This document shows positions 10,806 through 22,104 of a DNA stretch of 64,000 nucleotides, in pieces (within the stretch, counting starts at the first letter, position 1; each line of letters opens with the position of its first letter). Under the pieces are notes generated by a model. It had not been told where the DNA came from. It was given only the letters and a program-made list of their open reading frames with translations, and did no database searches. Both the position numbers and the translations under genes were made by a program. This DNA is from Ctenosaura bakeri. Its lineage: Eukaryota > Chordata > Lepidosauria > Squamata > Iguanidae. Location of the stretch: positions 186,001 through 250,000 of the forward strand of contig CAOLHI010000647.1 of assembly GCA_948474755.1 (NCBI GenBank), given 5' to 3'.

Positions 10806-11166
10806 TTTTTTTTGGTAATAATTTTTATTAAGATTTAATCTTGAAAATAACCCCTCCCCCTACACTTCCAGGCTTAAATCTTCCAGTTACAATTGCTTAT
10901 TTCCATTACATACAAACATAATTTCCATTTTACAGAGAAGAGAATGATTACATTATTTCTTCTTGATTTCTTATATATTTATATCTTTGCCCAATCCAAT
11001 ACTTCTTTCCATTCTTTTACAAAATTCTGGATAGATTTATTCTTCAGAGAAAATGCTATTTTTTCCACCTCTATCATATCCAGAACTTTTAACTTCCACT
11101 CCTCAATATCAATATATTTCTTTTCTTTCCAGTATTGCGCATATGTTAACCTTGCCGCAGTTATTC
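10806..11166 (-). mobile_element. 5'-truncated L1 LINE with target duplication
   Basis: The left end is a T run (the poly-A tail on the minus strand). The minus strand reads ARLTYAQYWKEKKYIDIEEW, then KSIQNFVKEWKEVLDWAKI and a stop, which matches the C-terminus of L1 ORF2 (the usual 'aqkWK..'/'W...ve' block). The insertion is flanked by a 19-bp direct repeat with one mismatch, GATCCTTTGCTCTGATTTT at 10787-10805 and GATCTTTTGCTCTGATTTT at 11167-11185. The fragment is about 360 bp, inactive, and a fairly clean example of target-primed insertion. Confidence 0.9.
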
Positions 11167-11185
11167 GATCTTTTGCTCTGATTTT

Positions 11186-11589
11186 GATGGAAAAGCTGAC
11201 AATTACAGAAAGCCCTGATTGTGCTGCAGATTATTGCTGTGTGTCAGACTTGCTATAATATACCACATTTTATAGTTGTTATTTGATAACGTTGCCCTGG
11301 CAGATGTTTCAAGGTGCCTTATAAACTAGAAAATCCACATACAAAACAAATTAAAATTCACAATAAAACCAACCATGTGGAAAAACATAAGGGCAAAAGA
11401 CAGATCCTTGCCCCAAGGAGCATACCCTCTGAAGTCAAAATCTGAAAGGGGGTATTTGTGTTAGTCTATTGTAACACAAATAACCGAGAGTCCTTTAGTA
11501 TGTGAAAGACTAACAAAATTGATTATATCATGAACATTTGTGGGCTGTAGCCCATTTCACCAAAGGCATCCCACTAATGTAGCAGGGCT
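11186..11589. other. Old repeat debris
   Basis: 'caaggtgccttataaactag' and 'acaaattaaaattcacaata' resemble antisense LINE 3' regions, but no boundaries can be set. Confidence 0.3.
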
Positions 11590-11965
11590 GTAAACCTTCA
11601 TAAGTTTAGTTCTGACAAGCAAGAATGTATAATTTTACCATTTTTTCTCCCTACCATGAGAAGGTCATTGAAAGTTGCGTAATTTTTGAAGACTGTGCAC
11701 AGTTTGGAACTTACTCTGTGCAAACAAAACCAGAAAACAAGCAACAATTGACAACAAACATACATCACACAGAAAAGAAGTTTCTTATATATAAAACAGC
11801 ATTTTCTCCGCAGAAATGTTATTTTTTTCTGCAAAGTAAATCCTGAACTTCAAAGATTCTTGTCTGTCTAGGATTCTCCTTGTCAGTGTTTTCTGACAGT
11901 CAAGAAAACTCTTAGCCAACCATTTAAAAAATCTTTTGGAATATTCTTCCCATACCTTAACTGTT
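11590..11965 (+). repeat. Unclassified dispersed repeat, copy 1
   Basis: Aligns by eye, in the same order and orientation, with 19130-19570: 'gcgtaatttttgaagac' against 'cacaatttttgaggac', 'gcagaaatgttattttttt' against 'gcagaaatattattttc', 'aagattcttgtctgtctagg' against 'aagattctcattagtccagg', and 'ggaatattcttccc' against 'gagtattctttctccc'. No terminal repeats or coding capacity are seen. Strand is nominal. Confidence 0.55.
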
Positions 11966-13224
11966 GTCCACAAACACAGGATTCACTGTTGTTGTTTTTT
12001 TCTGAATTCAAAAAAAGGGGAGACACCAAAAGAAAGGGGAGGGATGAGATGTGAACTTATCAACACAGACTTTGTACTTTTCTGTGGTATCTGATATTTT
12101 CAAGTCTACATATTTTATTAGGTCCCCACCACCACCACCACCACCAAATCATGAATGTCTTATGAAATACATTTGGCAGGGAGTGCATGTTGAGTTGAGT
12201 TATCTACGAGAAGGGAAATAGATCCTTGCACTGTAATACAAAGTTTATAGTCTCTGTGTGTAGCTTGTATGCCTAGGAGTCTGGGTATAAAGGTTGTATT
12301 CTCAATAACAGGATTATTCATTGGTGATGTAGTAATGATTGTACTCGTCGTCGGGTTATTAAATTGTTTGCTTTGCTCGCTTTGAATGCCAACCCAAAGT
12401 TAGTCATAGCAATTCTTGGAAAGGATGTGAACAAACTGGTAATGGAAGTAATAATCATTTTGGTCATACGAGCTTCTTTGGAAAACAGCACTGCTACCAC
12501 ACTCACATCTGATCTGGATCTTGGAGTGTTATGAAAAGTAATTGCTTATCAGAATCTTTGAATAGCTGAGCATTTTGGGGTAGGGGAGAAAGGTGGTACT
12601 TAAAGATTACTTGTGTACAGACAGGTGATATTTTGTAGGACCCTTAAGAAAGCCTGTGTGTGTTTTGTTTTACAGAAGGCTTGAACCACATCTTAAACAC
12701 AAAATTTAATACAGTAATTCTGTAATTAATTACATACACAATTATTATGTACTGTTTTGTTTTATGGAATCTCAGACTGTGTTTCATGCTTTACATATAA
12801 AATTAGCACATACTGTCCATAAACCTGGGGCATTGTCTGCAGTGTCTGGAATCCAGGGAGAGATTTTAGTTATAGGTCATGCTGCACCCCCTACCCCACC
12901 CCTGTGTTTTGAGTGCAGAGCTGGTCATTTGGTCAAATAATGTGTAGCCAATTGACCTGGTTAAATATTGATTGAATAATAGTAAGCTCTTTAAAGCAGC
13001 AGCATATGAGAACAGTAAGAGAGAAGAGAGAGAGAGAGACTGGTCTTAATTGCCAAACCTCAAGTTAGTTAATCATTAACTTTCGTACAGTGCTTTCTGA
13101 GGGTTTAAAACTCTAGGTGTGCATTGGGTTGAATTCAGAATCATTTATACTTGGAAACTGGTGAGAGTTAAGTAGTGAGCCTAAGACCTTTCGATTTCAG
13201 TGGGCCTTCTCTAAACAAGTCTAA
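11966..13224. other. Non-coding, microsatellite traces
   Basis: Contains a (CCA)7-like tract at about 12127-12147 and (GA)n at 13021-13040. No exon or element was recognised. Confidence 0.4.
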
Positions 13225-13426
13225 GGTCATTTCTGCACTACACTATTATAGTGCTATCATTCCACTTTCATCATGCTATTGAATCCTGGGATTTGCAGTT
13301 TAGGGAGGGGCATTTAGAATTCTCAGCCAAAGAGCTCTTGGGCCTCAGTAAGCAACAAACCCCAGAATTCCACAGGATGTTTAAAGGGGAATAATAGCAC
13401 TATAACAGTATAGTGCAGAAATGGCC
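13225..13426. mobile_element. Palindromic MITE, family 1, copy D
   Basis: 202 bp, from GGTCATTTCTGCACTACACT to GTGCAGAAATGGCC, with a direct TAA on both sides (13222-13224 and 13427-13429). The arms hold 'ttgaatcctgggatttgcag' and the inverted 'accccagaattccacaggat'. The loop has 'tagaattctcagccaaagag'. One of the cleaner copies for defining the family. Confidence 0.9.
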
Positions 13427-13439
13427 TAAATCTGAATCT

Positions 13440-13600
13440 AAAGCATTATCAAAATTAATTCTTACAAGGATCCTATAAAATAGGCTGGTATTATCTTTGT
13501 ATTATAGAGGAATGGGGGTGCTGAGGTTGAAGCAACAATGGCTAGTTTGTTTAGTGGATTTGTGGCTCAGTCAAGATTTGAACAGGGAACAGATTTCCTA
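13440..13600 (-). mobile_element. MIR SINE, antisense
   Basis: 'cttacaaggatcctataaaa', 'taggctggtattatctttgt', 'gaggaatgggggtgctgagg', 'agtggatttgtggctcagtc' and 'aagatttgaacag' follow the antisense MIR order (last-exon-like 'tattat', 'tgaggctgaggt', 'gccaggatttgaacc'). This is an ancient amniote-wide SINE and is highly diverged here. Confidence 0.65.
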
Positions 13601-14704
13601 GATTAGAAAAATGGATCCCAGATCTAGGGGGCTGGCAGGGGGGCTTGAGCCCCCTAACCTAGATGGGGGGAGGAATCTGGTCCCCCTCAAAATGAGCTGG
13701 GAGAATTGGACTTCCAAGACTTCTGTGTATTTGCACCTCCTTGCGAAGTAACAATCAGAAGTGTACCTAATGATCAAACATTATGAAAGATTAAAACAGT
13801 GATTATCATTGATCCCTCCCAGGAATCATAAAGGCTGCCTGTGATTTATTCTGCTCACATTTATTTGTGAGTGAGCTGCAGTGAACACATGGAGGGCACT
13901 TCTAAGTACACATTGTGCTTACAAGAGTCTTCATATTTAAAAATGTTTCGGTGATAATATATGAGAAAAATAATTTGCCCTCCCCCTGCAGATTCCTGCC
14001 AAGAGGGAAAATATATAACATCCTGCTTGCCAATAGTGAGCGCCTCCTCCAAAAACAAAACAAAACAAAACAAAAACAACAAACACAGTTCCAGGGACTG
14101 TAGTCAGAAATCATACTTCATACCCTTCTGTACAGGCTGGGTATCTCCTACTGGAATGTACTTTGCAGCATTGGCAGAGTACCAACATTTATTACAGACA
14201 GATAGCAAGGCCACTGTTTTTTTCTCTGTTTTGGTTGAAGTTCACAAAAGATTCCAGTCCATTCCCCCCACCCACAAAACCCCAAATACCCTTCTTTTGT
14301 TTTTGATCAAATATTTGATGTTGCTTTAGTCGAATAGGAGATGGCTCCTTGTAGCGACATTTTGAGTCAAAAAAGGATGAATAAGTTATTAAATCTGCTT
14401 TTCTTCCCCCCACCCTTCATGGCCAGCAAATGTAGGTTCTTTAATGTGTGTAATTTCTCACAATAACCCTTCTCCAACTTTCTTTGTTTTGATGCCTGTT
14501 GAGCAATATTTTATTACCTGAGGAATGTAAGCATTTTTTTAAAAAAAAGGAGAACCATCTGTGCCTTTATCTCTCTGTAATGACTCCAGGAATCTCTTCC
14601 TTTAGCCTTGATACCGCAGAAAGAAAATTACATGCTGCCTACCATCACTTGAGAAGCCTTGTGCTTCAGTGGACCTAGTTCACATATTCAGCAGCTGAAT
14701 CTTA
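13601..14704. other. No recognisable gene
   Basis: Includes a C/G-rich patch 'ggggggctggcaggggggc'-like at 13627-13670 and an (AAAAC)n run at about 14054-14084. Frames up to 122 codons at 13861-14413 overlap on both strands and are A-rich artefacts. Confidence 0.4.
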
Positions 14705-14905
14705 GGCTGTTTCTGCACTACGCTGTTATGGTGCTATTATTCCATTTTCAACATCCTATGGAATCCTGGGCTTTGCAGTTTAGGGAGGGCATTTAGAATT
14801 CTCAGCCAGAGCAACTGTTGGCCTCAGTAAACTACAAACCCCAGAATTCCACAGGATGTTGAAAGTGGAATAATAGCACTATAACAGTGTAGTGCGGAAA
14901 TGGCC
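14705..14905. mobile_element. Palindromic MITE, family 1, copy E
   Basis: 201 bp, from GGCTGTTTCTGCACTACGCT to GTGCGGAAATGGCC, flanked by TTA on both sides (14702-14704, 14906-14908). It is close to copy D throughout, including the loop 'tagaattctcagccagagc'. TTA and TAA targets are the PIF/Harbinger pattern. Confidence 0.92.
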
Positions 14906-15033
14906 TTAGAATGCAGAGAAATCAGATGTTTGTGTGTTGCATGTGTGAACTAGCCTTTGTGCGCTGGACGCAAAGGACGGGACAGAGTGGGATGGTTTAT
15001 ATTTAATACAGTGAAAACCACTGTGCTGTATTG

Positions 15034-15170
15034 CAATGGTTCCCAAGCTACGGTTCTGCAGATGTTATGGAGTTCTGCTCCCAGAATTCTTTACTGTTGG
15101 CCAAGCTGGCTGGGGGTTCTGGGAGTTAAAGTCCCCAAAACCAGGAGTATCAAAGGTTGAGGAACCACTG
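15034..15170. mobile_element. Short non-autonomous hAT element
   Basis: Ends are CAATGGTTCCCAAGC and, inverted, CAGTGGTTCCTCAACC. The flanks CTGTATTG (15026-15033) and CTGTACTG (15171-15178) form an 8-bp target duplication with one mismatch, which is diagnostic for hAT. The interior has 'cccagaattctttactgttg' facing 'ggctgggggttctgggagtt'. 137 bp, non-coding. Confidence 0.85.
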
Positions 15171-15178
15171 CTGTACTG

Positions 15179-17274
15179 GACAGCAAGTGTTGGACCTGAA
15201 CTGTAAAGAACTAATCTTAAATTCCCATGCAGCTGCAATACTTAGCATAGGACTATGGGCCAATCACATTGTTTATCTCAGCTTTCTTCAATTTGGTGCC
15301 CTCAAGGTATGTTGGTCTATCCCTCCTACCTTCCCTAGACAACATGGCTGGGAAAGGTTGTTTTAACTGAGCCTCCTGTTGAGATGTTGTATGTTACTTA
15401 AACATGTGAGAAGTTGAGTCCACAACTTCTGCTCCTTCTCTCATCTTTCTCCTTAGGTGAGCAGTAATGATGTGAAGAGAAAGCGTTCTTTTATATGTAG
15501 AGGTTCTCTGCTTGAGACTGTGGCTCTCCACATGAAAAGAGTGACAAAAAAGGAGTGTGTGCCTATAACACCCCTCCCTTTTTAGGGGTTTCTTAATTTA
15601 TAACGCTCAACTAGGGATAATCCCATGTACACAACCCACAGTTCCTAGGAAAAAGTGCTAAAGTGTAGCATCTGGATCTGAAGTTGCAACATAACCAATT
15701 ATGAACTAATCAAAATAACAGGAATAATACTTAAGGAATTTCAGAGCTCTCTAAGTACTTTTTCTTGGTAATGAATACAAGGCAGGTTGGTTTGAGTTTC
15801 CAAATCCTGAGATAATTTATTCCAGAGAAGCTTTATTTAAATAATTGACTACACAGTACTCCCAGTCACTGGATTCTTGCAGGATCCTTAAAATCTGACT
15901 GAAATCATAGCATGTTTATTTTGCTCCTTAAAAAAAAAAAAAAAAAATCCCATTTACTACCCTCATGAGTTCTATAAAAACAGCTCTGCTTATTCATCAT
16001 GTGTGAGAAGAGCTGATTGTTTCCTGGAAGGGGACAACTTTAGAAGTGCTTATTTCATGTTTTCTGTGTTGTAACAGGATCTGTTTTGTTAATAAAAAAA
16101 GAAAGAAAAAAGAGAGGTACTTATTTCATCTGTATTCTCCACAGGCTCAACTGTATTTAAGCAGCTTTTCTGTAAAAATATGTTTAAAAGCACAGAGGAG
16201 GGGGGGGGATGACGGCTATTGTTAGTTTCTGATCTTGAAAACACGTGCAAGAAACCTGAGAATGTGCCAGTTTTTCTTTGGTAGGAAACTTGTACAATTT
16301 GTGTAGCATTTCTTCTGGGATTACATCACAGTTTCATTTAATTTTTAGAATAAACCTTAAATTCAATATTTGTGTATAAGCCAGGGAAACTGTACTATAA
16401 ACAGAGGAATTTTCTGGTGAGTCAGAGTTCCAGGAATCTCATATATGCTTAGATCATTTGTGAGACTAAGGACTAGCTAGAGCCATTAGTCATCTGGCTA
16501 TGATTTTTTTTTTACATTTTCAGGTTAATTGCATTTTCAAAAAGTACATTTCTCCCTCACTCCCAGTCAGCCTTTGCCAATATTCAGAGTTTTCTCAATC
16601 CTGTTTCCTAATTGCTTTCAAGATAACAGCCCTGATACTCTTGAGTAATTTCATTTATGGTGTAAAACGTTGACTTTAATAACAGCAACAATAAAAAACC
16701 ACAGAGGGCTTGCTGTAATGTCAGCATATCTCTTCAGGAAATAAAAGTAAGCTTAATCTGGGGTGGCCATTTACCCTGTGTCAAATGAAAAGGAAATGAA
16801 TCAACAGAAAGAGGATGAAAGATGACATAGATTTGCCTGAAAATCTGCATGTGCTGATTTGTAGGTTCCAATGCATATTTAGGAGTTCTTAACTCTTATT
16901 TAAATATAAATAAATTGCATCTCACCACATACGAACCAAATGTCCCAGTTTGACAGGTACAATCCTGACTAACCTTTTGTCATCCTGCCTTTTCAAATGT
17001 TCCAGTTTTTCTCTCCTCTTTCAACTTTCCCCTTGTCCTCAGCTTACCTAAATTGACGCAAAGTGAGTTCAAAGTTCGTAAGAACTGCCTTGAGTCCTGT
17101 GCAAGGAAAAAGGTGGGATAGTAAGAAATAAATTAATAAATGGACTTTGCACACAATTAGAAGCGGGGAGAGGACAGAAGGGAATAGAATCTTGCCCTTT
17201 CCAGTAGGCTCAGGCAAAAGCAAATTGCTGCAACCTCTTACAACTTATGTCCTCTTTATCGCTAATAACTGTTT
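15179..17274. other. Intergenic/intronic DNA without genes
   Basis: Only homopolymer runs (A18 near 15930, G9 near 16201) and AT-rich sequence. I see no splice-flanked open frame, no RNA gene and no bounded repeat in these two kilobases. Confidence 0.4.
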
Positions 17275-17640
17275 ATTTGTTTAATTTATAGTCCTCCTTT
17301 CTTCCAGTGTGGTATTCAACATGATATACAACATTTTAAAAGCACAATACAATTAAAAAGCTCTTAATACAAAAATTAAAACACAATTAAATTACATTTC
17401 TCTTTAAAAAACACAAGCATTAAACAGCATTAAAAGACACTTAAAACATAAAATAAAAACACCATACCCCCATTAAAAGCCTTATTTCTGCAACAAACTA
17501 AAAACCAAAAGCTTCCTTAAATAAATAGGTCTTTTTACCTACTGAAGGAAGGGCAGCAGAGAGGGGGCCAACTGGACTTCCCAGGGAATGGAGCTCCATA
17601 AACTTGGGAGCAGCCACTGATTGCTGTTACAATCTTAACC
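17275..17640 (-). mobile_element. LINE-type 3' region, antisense
   Basis: Read on the minus strand it ends '...ggaagaaaggaggactataa' then 'attaaacaaataaa', the 'GGGATATAAATaaataa' terminus of L2-like elements. Upstream (to the right) 'ggagctccataaacttggga', 'gcagccactgattgc' is the conserved body seen in related copies at 33115 and 38850. Non-coding. Confidence 0.55.
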
Positions 17641-18003
17641 CTGCTTGGCCACACGTATCCCAGTTTTCATATGTGAAATATTGGAGAGCATGTCATCATA
17701 GTGGAAAAATCTGTGACTAGAATCGCTGTGAGGCTGCTGACTATGTTGCCCATGTTCTACTGGTGGACAGCTTCAACAGCTTTTCTCTAGAGATGTGGAA
17801 GCCTGACATGAATTGGAAAAATCTGCAAAAAAGTTTTCTGATTTTTCCCCCCCTGGAAGAAATGGATTATAGAATATATTCTTTTACAGTGATGAATAAA
17901 ATGTTTAAGACAAGGTGTCTATATGTTTATTGCCCCACAACCATTTCTAAACGCCACATAATAAGAAGACATTTACATAATGCTATGTACAGTATCAAGT
18001 ACT
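17641..18003. other. No recognisable feature
   Basis: Contains the start of a 135-codon plus frame (17763-18170) that runs into the SINE and is therefore not a gene. Confidence 0.4.
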
Positions 18004-18235
18004 GGTTGTGTGCCCTCAAGTTGTTTCTGACTTACGGTGACCCTAAGGCAAACTTATCATGGCATTTTCTTGGCAAGAATTGTTCAGAGAGGGTTTTCTT
18101 TTGCTTTCTTCTGAGGCTGAGAGAATGTGACTCGCCCAAAGTCACACAGAGGGTTTCTTCAGTTGAGTGAGGATTTGAACCCTGTTCCCCAGAGTCATAA
18201 TCCAGCACTTGATCTGGTATATCACATTAGCTGTC
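18004..18235 (-). mobile_element. tRNA-derived SINE, antisense
   Basis: 'ggttgtgtgccctcaagttg', 'tttctgacttacggtgaccc', 'aaggcaaacttatcatggca', 'ggctgagagaatgtgactcg' and the antisense B box GGATTTGAACCCTG appear in full order. About 230 bp. Confidence 0.9.
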
Positions 18236-18282
18236 TATGCAGTACTAGTGCAGACAAAAGAATTTGCTCTGTTTTACTTATG

Positions 18283-18318
18283 TTTATTTATTTATTTGTT
18301 TGTTTGTTTGTTTTTGCC
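18283..18318. repeat. (TTTA)n(TTTG)n microsatellite
   Basis: Compound tetranucleotide tract, three to four TTTA units followed by about five TTTG units. Confidence 0.85.
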
Positions 18319-19129
18319 TGCTCCTCAAACTGAAAAGCCAAAGAGGTGCCTTATAGTTCAGGAATTCCTTAAGGTTCACATCCTTGTGGTTGAATTTGTG
18401 GCAAAAACTAAAATTCCTAAAAAGTAAAAGGTGAAAGATTTATACGATCTGAAGAGAAACCAGAGTACAATTTGTAATTATATTCTGAAGAAATTCAATT
18501 TTTAATATATCAGGCATTATCATTTTATGCCAAACTTACTATTACTTTATTCCTACAGGTAAAAAAATAAACTGACTTCCGATCTTTAAAGGGAGTCAAT
18601 ATTGCATTTTTCTTAAGGGAAAAAAAAAAGGGAAAAATGTCCCACATGGCATGGCTTCAAATATTTTGGAAATTTTACACCTTTACTCTGATTTTTACGG
18701 TTTCTTTATTTTTAAATCGGATTTGAACTGGATAACGCTTCAGACAGAATGGGGCTGGCTGTCCCTTGAAAGGGAGTAAGCAGTAAATGAAGCAGCAGAT
18801 CAAAGCTTCACCACTGTTGCACACTGTCCTGTCTTTCACAAATGGAAAAAGGGAACCATGTGGCCAAGCAGTGTCAATGTAGTCAAAAAGGTGTGATCTA
18901 CTATGTTAAGAAGAAAAACCTTATAATTTATGTGCTGAGTTTAGGAAAGCCGGAAAAAGGGGGGACTCTAGTTCAAGAAATATAATACTCTTTGTGTTTG
19001 CAAGTGCATCATGATGAACAATAAACATAACATCATGTACTACATTGTTATAAAATCAAAATGCCTTTATCAATCTCTGCTCATAATCATAGCTTTCTCT
19101 GAGATCCAGGATCACTGTATGAGCTCTGT
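18319..19129. other. No recognisable feature
   Basis: AT-rich, with A runs near 18620. Nothing can be bounded. Confidence 0.35.
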
Positions 19130-19570
19130 GTTCACAGGAGGGATCTAATTCTTTGCTAATTTTCTTCTTGAAGAATAAGGGAGTAATTTTAGCAATTTTC
19201 TTCTTGCTGTGATAAAACTTCACAATTTTTGAGGACAATTAGCAGTTTGAGACTTAATACTGTGCTAAAAAAAATCATATCGTTATTTTGTGCAAACAGC
19301 AGTTTTTGTGCAGGAATAGCGTGTGTATTCCATACTGGAAAGAATGCTCAGAAAAAATGCAGAAATATTATTTTCTGCACAAAATTGATGCTTTTTTGCA
19401 CAAAACAACCATGTGTAAATTTTGTGTTAAGTCCTGAAACTATGAAGATTCTCATTAGTCCAGGGTTCTTGTTGCCAGCATTTCTTGACACTTGACAAAC
19501 ATGTTTTTGATCATTTTTCAAATATTTTTGAGTATTCTTTCTCCCTGTCCCTAGTTCACACGTGTTCTTT
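19130..19570 (+). repeat. Unclassified dispersed repeat, copy 2
   Basis: Partner of 11590-11965 in the same orientation. This copy is longer because of an expanded centre rich in TGCACAAAA/TTTTTGTGCA words (about 19265-19425), which also resembles the tandem units at 3326-3535. An 88-codon frame here is a by-product. Confidence 0.55.
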
Positions 19571-19675
19571 CTGTCTATTGCCCAAGACCCAGTTTTCCCA
19601 TAACTAATGTGATCACCTTGAGCCAACAACAGCCTTGTAGTTTAATTGTCATCACAGGAACATTGTTGTTGTAAT

Positions 19676-19860
19676 GATATTGTGTGCTGTCCAGTTGGCT
19701 ATGTCTTATGGTGATCCTCACTACGAGAGACTTCCAAGAGGCTCATTATTAAAAGCCTTGCTCAAATCTTACATGTGCAGGATATTCCTTGATTGTGTCA
19801 AACCACTTGCAGTATGATCTTCCTTTTTTTTTCTTACTGCCTTCTATTTTACTGTACGTT
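19676..19860 (-). mobile_element. Possible SINE/LINE-tail fragment
   Basis: 'gtgtgctgtccagttggcta', 'tgtcttatggtgatcctcac', 'ttaaaagccttgctcaaatc' and 'ccttgattgtgtcaaaccac' resemble a degenerate tRNA-SINE-like tail followed by another old repeat common in reptile genomes. I cannot name it, and the limits are approximate. Confidence 0.4.
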
Positions 19861-21306
19861 ATTGTCTTTTCCAGTGAGTCATGTCATCTCATGATATATC
19901 TAACTAATAGCCTCAGCTTAGTCATTTTGGCTTCTAGGGAGAGTTAAGGCTTGATTTGCTCTCAGACCCATTTATTTCTCTTTTTGACAGTCCACAGTAT
20001 CTGTAGAACTCTCTTCCAGTGCTGCGTTTCTGATGAATTGATTTTTCCCCTGTCAACTTTCTTCCCCATCCAGTTTTCCCAATCAGAAATACTATGGTAT
20101 GGTATGGATTATTCTGACCTTGGTATTCAATGATATATCTTTAAACTTGAAGATTTTGCTTAGTTCCTTGCTAATTACTTCATAGGGTTAGGTAGGAGGG
20201 GAATAATGTTCTATATTTAGAAGATAAATGGAATGAAATTAGTTAAGAAAGGTGGGTCTGTGGCTCCATGCATTTCAGTGGTCTTGTAGAATGTCTCACT
20301 TTGGCTATAATCCGGTTCATGCTTGCCTACATATAAGTACCACTGAACTCACTGTGGCTAACTTTTGAGTAGGTATGTGTTTGAGTGCATAATTAATGTA
20401 TATGGAATATTGTTCTACACAAATATTTTTCAGAGTAAGTAACTAAAAAAACTCTCCCAGTGTTGTAGTTCTGCCAGTTTATTTCCTATGATATGCATAC
20501 ACACAACAGAAGATAGCAAATCACACATAACAGAAGATTAGCAAATGAAAAGGAAGAAAGGTAGAGAAAGGAAAACCAGTAAAACTAAGCCTTAAAATAA
20601 AAGGTTTATGCAAATCTCAAAAACAAACAAATCAATAGAACTAAAGTGGCGGAGAAAAATATTTTCAAATCAAGAAAGCTTCTCTGTAATGTTGATCCTA
20701 TACAAGGAAATTAGATATAGAGGGAGAATCAATAATCTGTTAATGGTGGGAGAGATGTGGGTGCCTGTGAGAAAGAGGGATTGAGAGAGAGCTTGATGCA
20801 TGCTTCTGCGGGTGTTGTAATTCAGTGGAGATGCCTTTCAAGGTAGGGCTCTTGACTTCCCATGCATATACCATATTGTATTTGTTTTGTTTACCAAAAA
20901 AAGCTAGAGGGAACACATAATCTATAGCAGCAGTGCAAACTTCCAAGTGTCTGTAGCTCCACTTTCCTCTCTTTGCTAGAGTAGGAATGATGTTGAGTGA
21001 GAAGTACTTTGTAGTCTGTTTGCAAGCTGTAGCAAGCCACATGTGGCTGACAGGCAGGAGGAGTGGGATACTGGAACTCTAAAATCAGGAGCAGAGGCTG
21101 TGACAGCCCAAACTGCTTTGTGGCTATTGGAGGCTGTGCTGCTACTGGAAGGGCTGAGTACCTCTTGTTATTGCTATTGCTTCTATGCTTATGCTTCAGT
21201 CAGGGAAATGCATCAGAGATGGAAGGCACTGCTAGCTGTTTCTGCTGTGGGAAAAGTAGCTGGGACATCTCTGTGGAATGTCCATCACTGCCAGCCCCAC
21301 ACCTCA
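19861..21306. other. No supported gene
   Basis: Near 20511-20546 the phrase 'acagaagattagcaaa' is repeated imperfectly. From 20.6 to 21.3 kb the DNA becomes more GC-rich and mixed, and could be a decayed LTR or an old insertion, but I found no LTR pair, primer-binding site or gag/pol motif. Confidence 0.3.
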
Positions 21307-21430
21307 TTCTGAGGATTTCTGAGAGTGGGCTGTAGGACTGGTGGCTGCTCTGAGAGACCTGTGGGCCTAGGCATCACTGGGGATTTTTGAGAGTGAGGCA
21401 TGGGGTAGATGACTGCTCTGGGGGATCTAG
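21307..21430 (+). repeat. Imperfect tandem duplication, about 73-bp period
   Basis: 'ctgaggatttctgagagtgg...ggtggctgctctgagagacct' (21308-21360) is echoed by 'ctggggatttttgagagtga...gatgactgctctgggggatct' (21379-21430). Two units only. It lies in the GC-richer patch of 21.0-21.6 kb. No function is apparent. Confidence 0.65.
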
Positions 21431-22104
21431 GGCTTCAGAGCTCTTCAGAGCCCTTAGAGCGAGGTATCAGTCCACCTGGCTGAAGCTTCAGAGAACCTGG
21501 CTGGCCATTCTCCTGCTGTGGTAAATGCTGCAGCAGAGAAGAGACCAGTCTGGCTTTCTAGAGTGGCCACCTGCTAACTCACTCTGACGACTCCCTCAAA
21601 GTCAGGGTTTGTGCAGGCCTTCTGGTGTGCACGTTTGCAAGGTTTTGCATAAAGCAAGAGCGCTGATTTGCAGACTGGGTATGGTTTCTTTAAAAACTAA
21701 GAAGTGCCATAATAAATTAAAGGTTTTCATTACCAACATTAACAGTAAGAAGTAGTTTCTGGAGCTCACTAGCAATTAATGAAACAAATCAATTTTTAAA
21801 GCTGACATTCCAAATTCTGCTGAATCCATTACGGTACTTACCACAGTCACAGATGGATGATGAATCCAGTTGAAGCACAGAATACACAAATCTATTGAAT
21901 GATGTTCTGGTAGATGACCCACCACCACCACCATCACCACTAAACTTGACAAGATAACTTCTGTCCTTGAAATTTCTATAGTGATTGGCCCTAGAGTTCT
22001 TGCATCCTCAACTGTATTGAGGCAAAACCTTAGTAGACATGGCCTCCCCTGCCAAAGCATTATAGAATGTTTGGGAACATTCCAAGTGCTTGAAAATTTC
22101 TTAG
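21431..22104. other. No recognisable gene
   Basis: A (CCA)n tract at about 21919-21941. A 131-codon minus frame at 21776-22171 extends into the CR1 fragment and carries no motif. Confidence 0.35.

Noticed and set aside
13861..14413. Several overlapping frames on both strands
   Set aside because: Overlapping in three phases and based on an AAAAC tract; shadows of simple sequence.
17763..18170. 135-codon plus-strand frame
   Set aside because: Its second half is an antisense SINE and the first half has no motif.
20440..21660. Possible old LTR retroelement
   Set aside because: No LTR pair, TG...CA ends, primer-binding site or gag/pol motif could be found.
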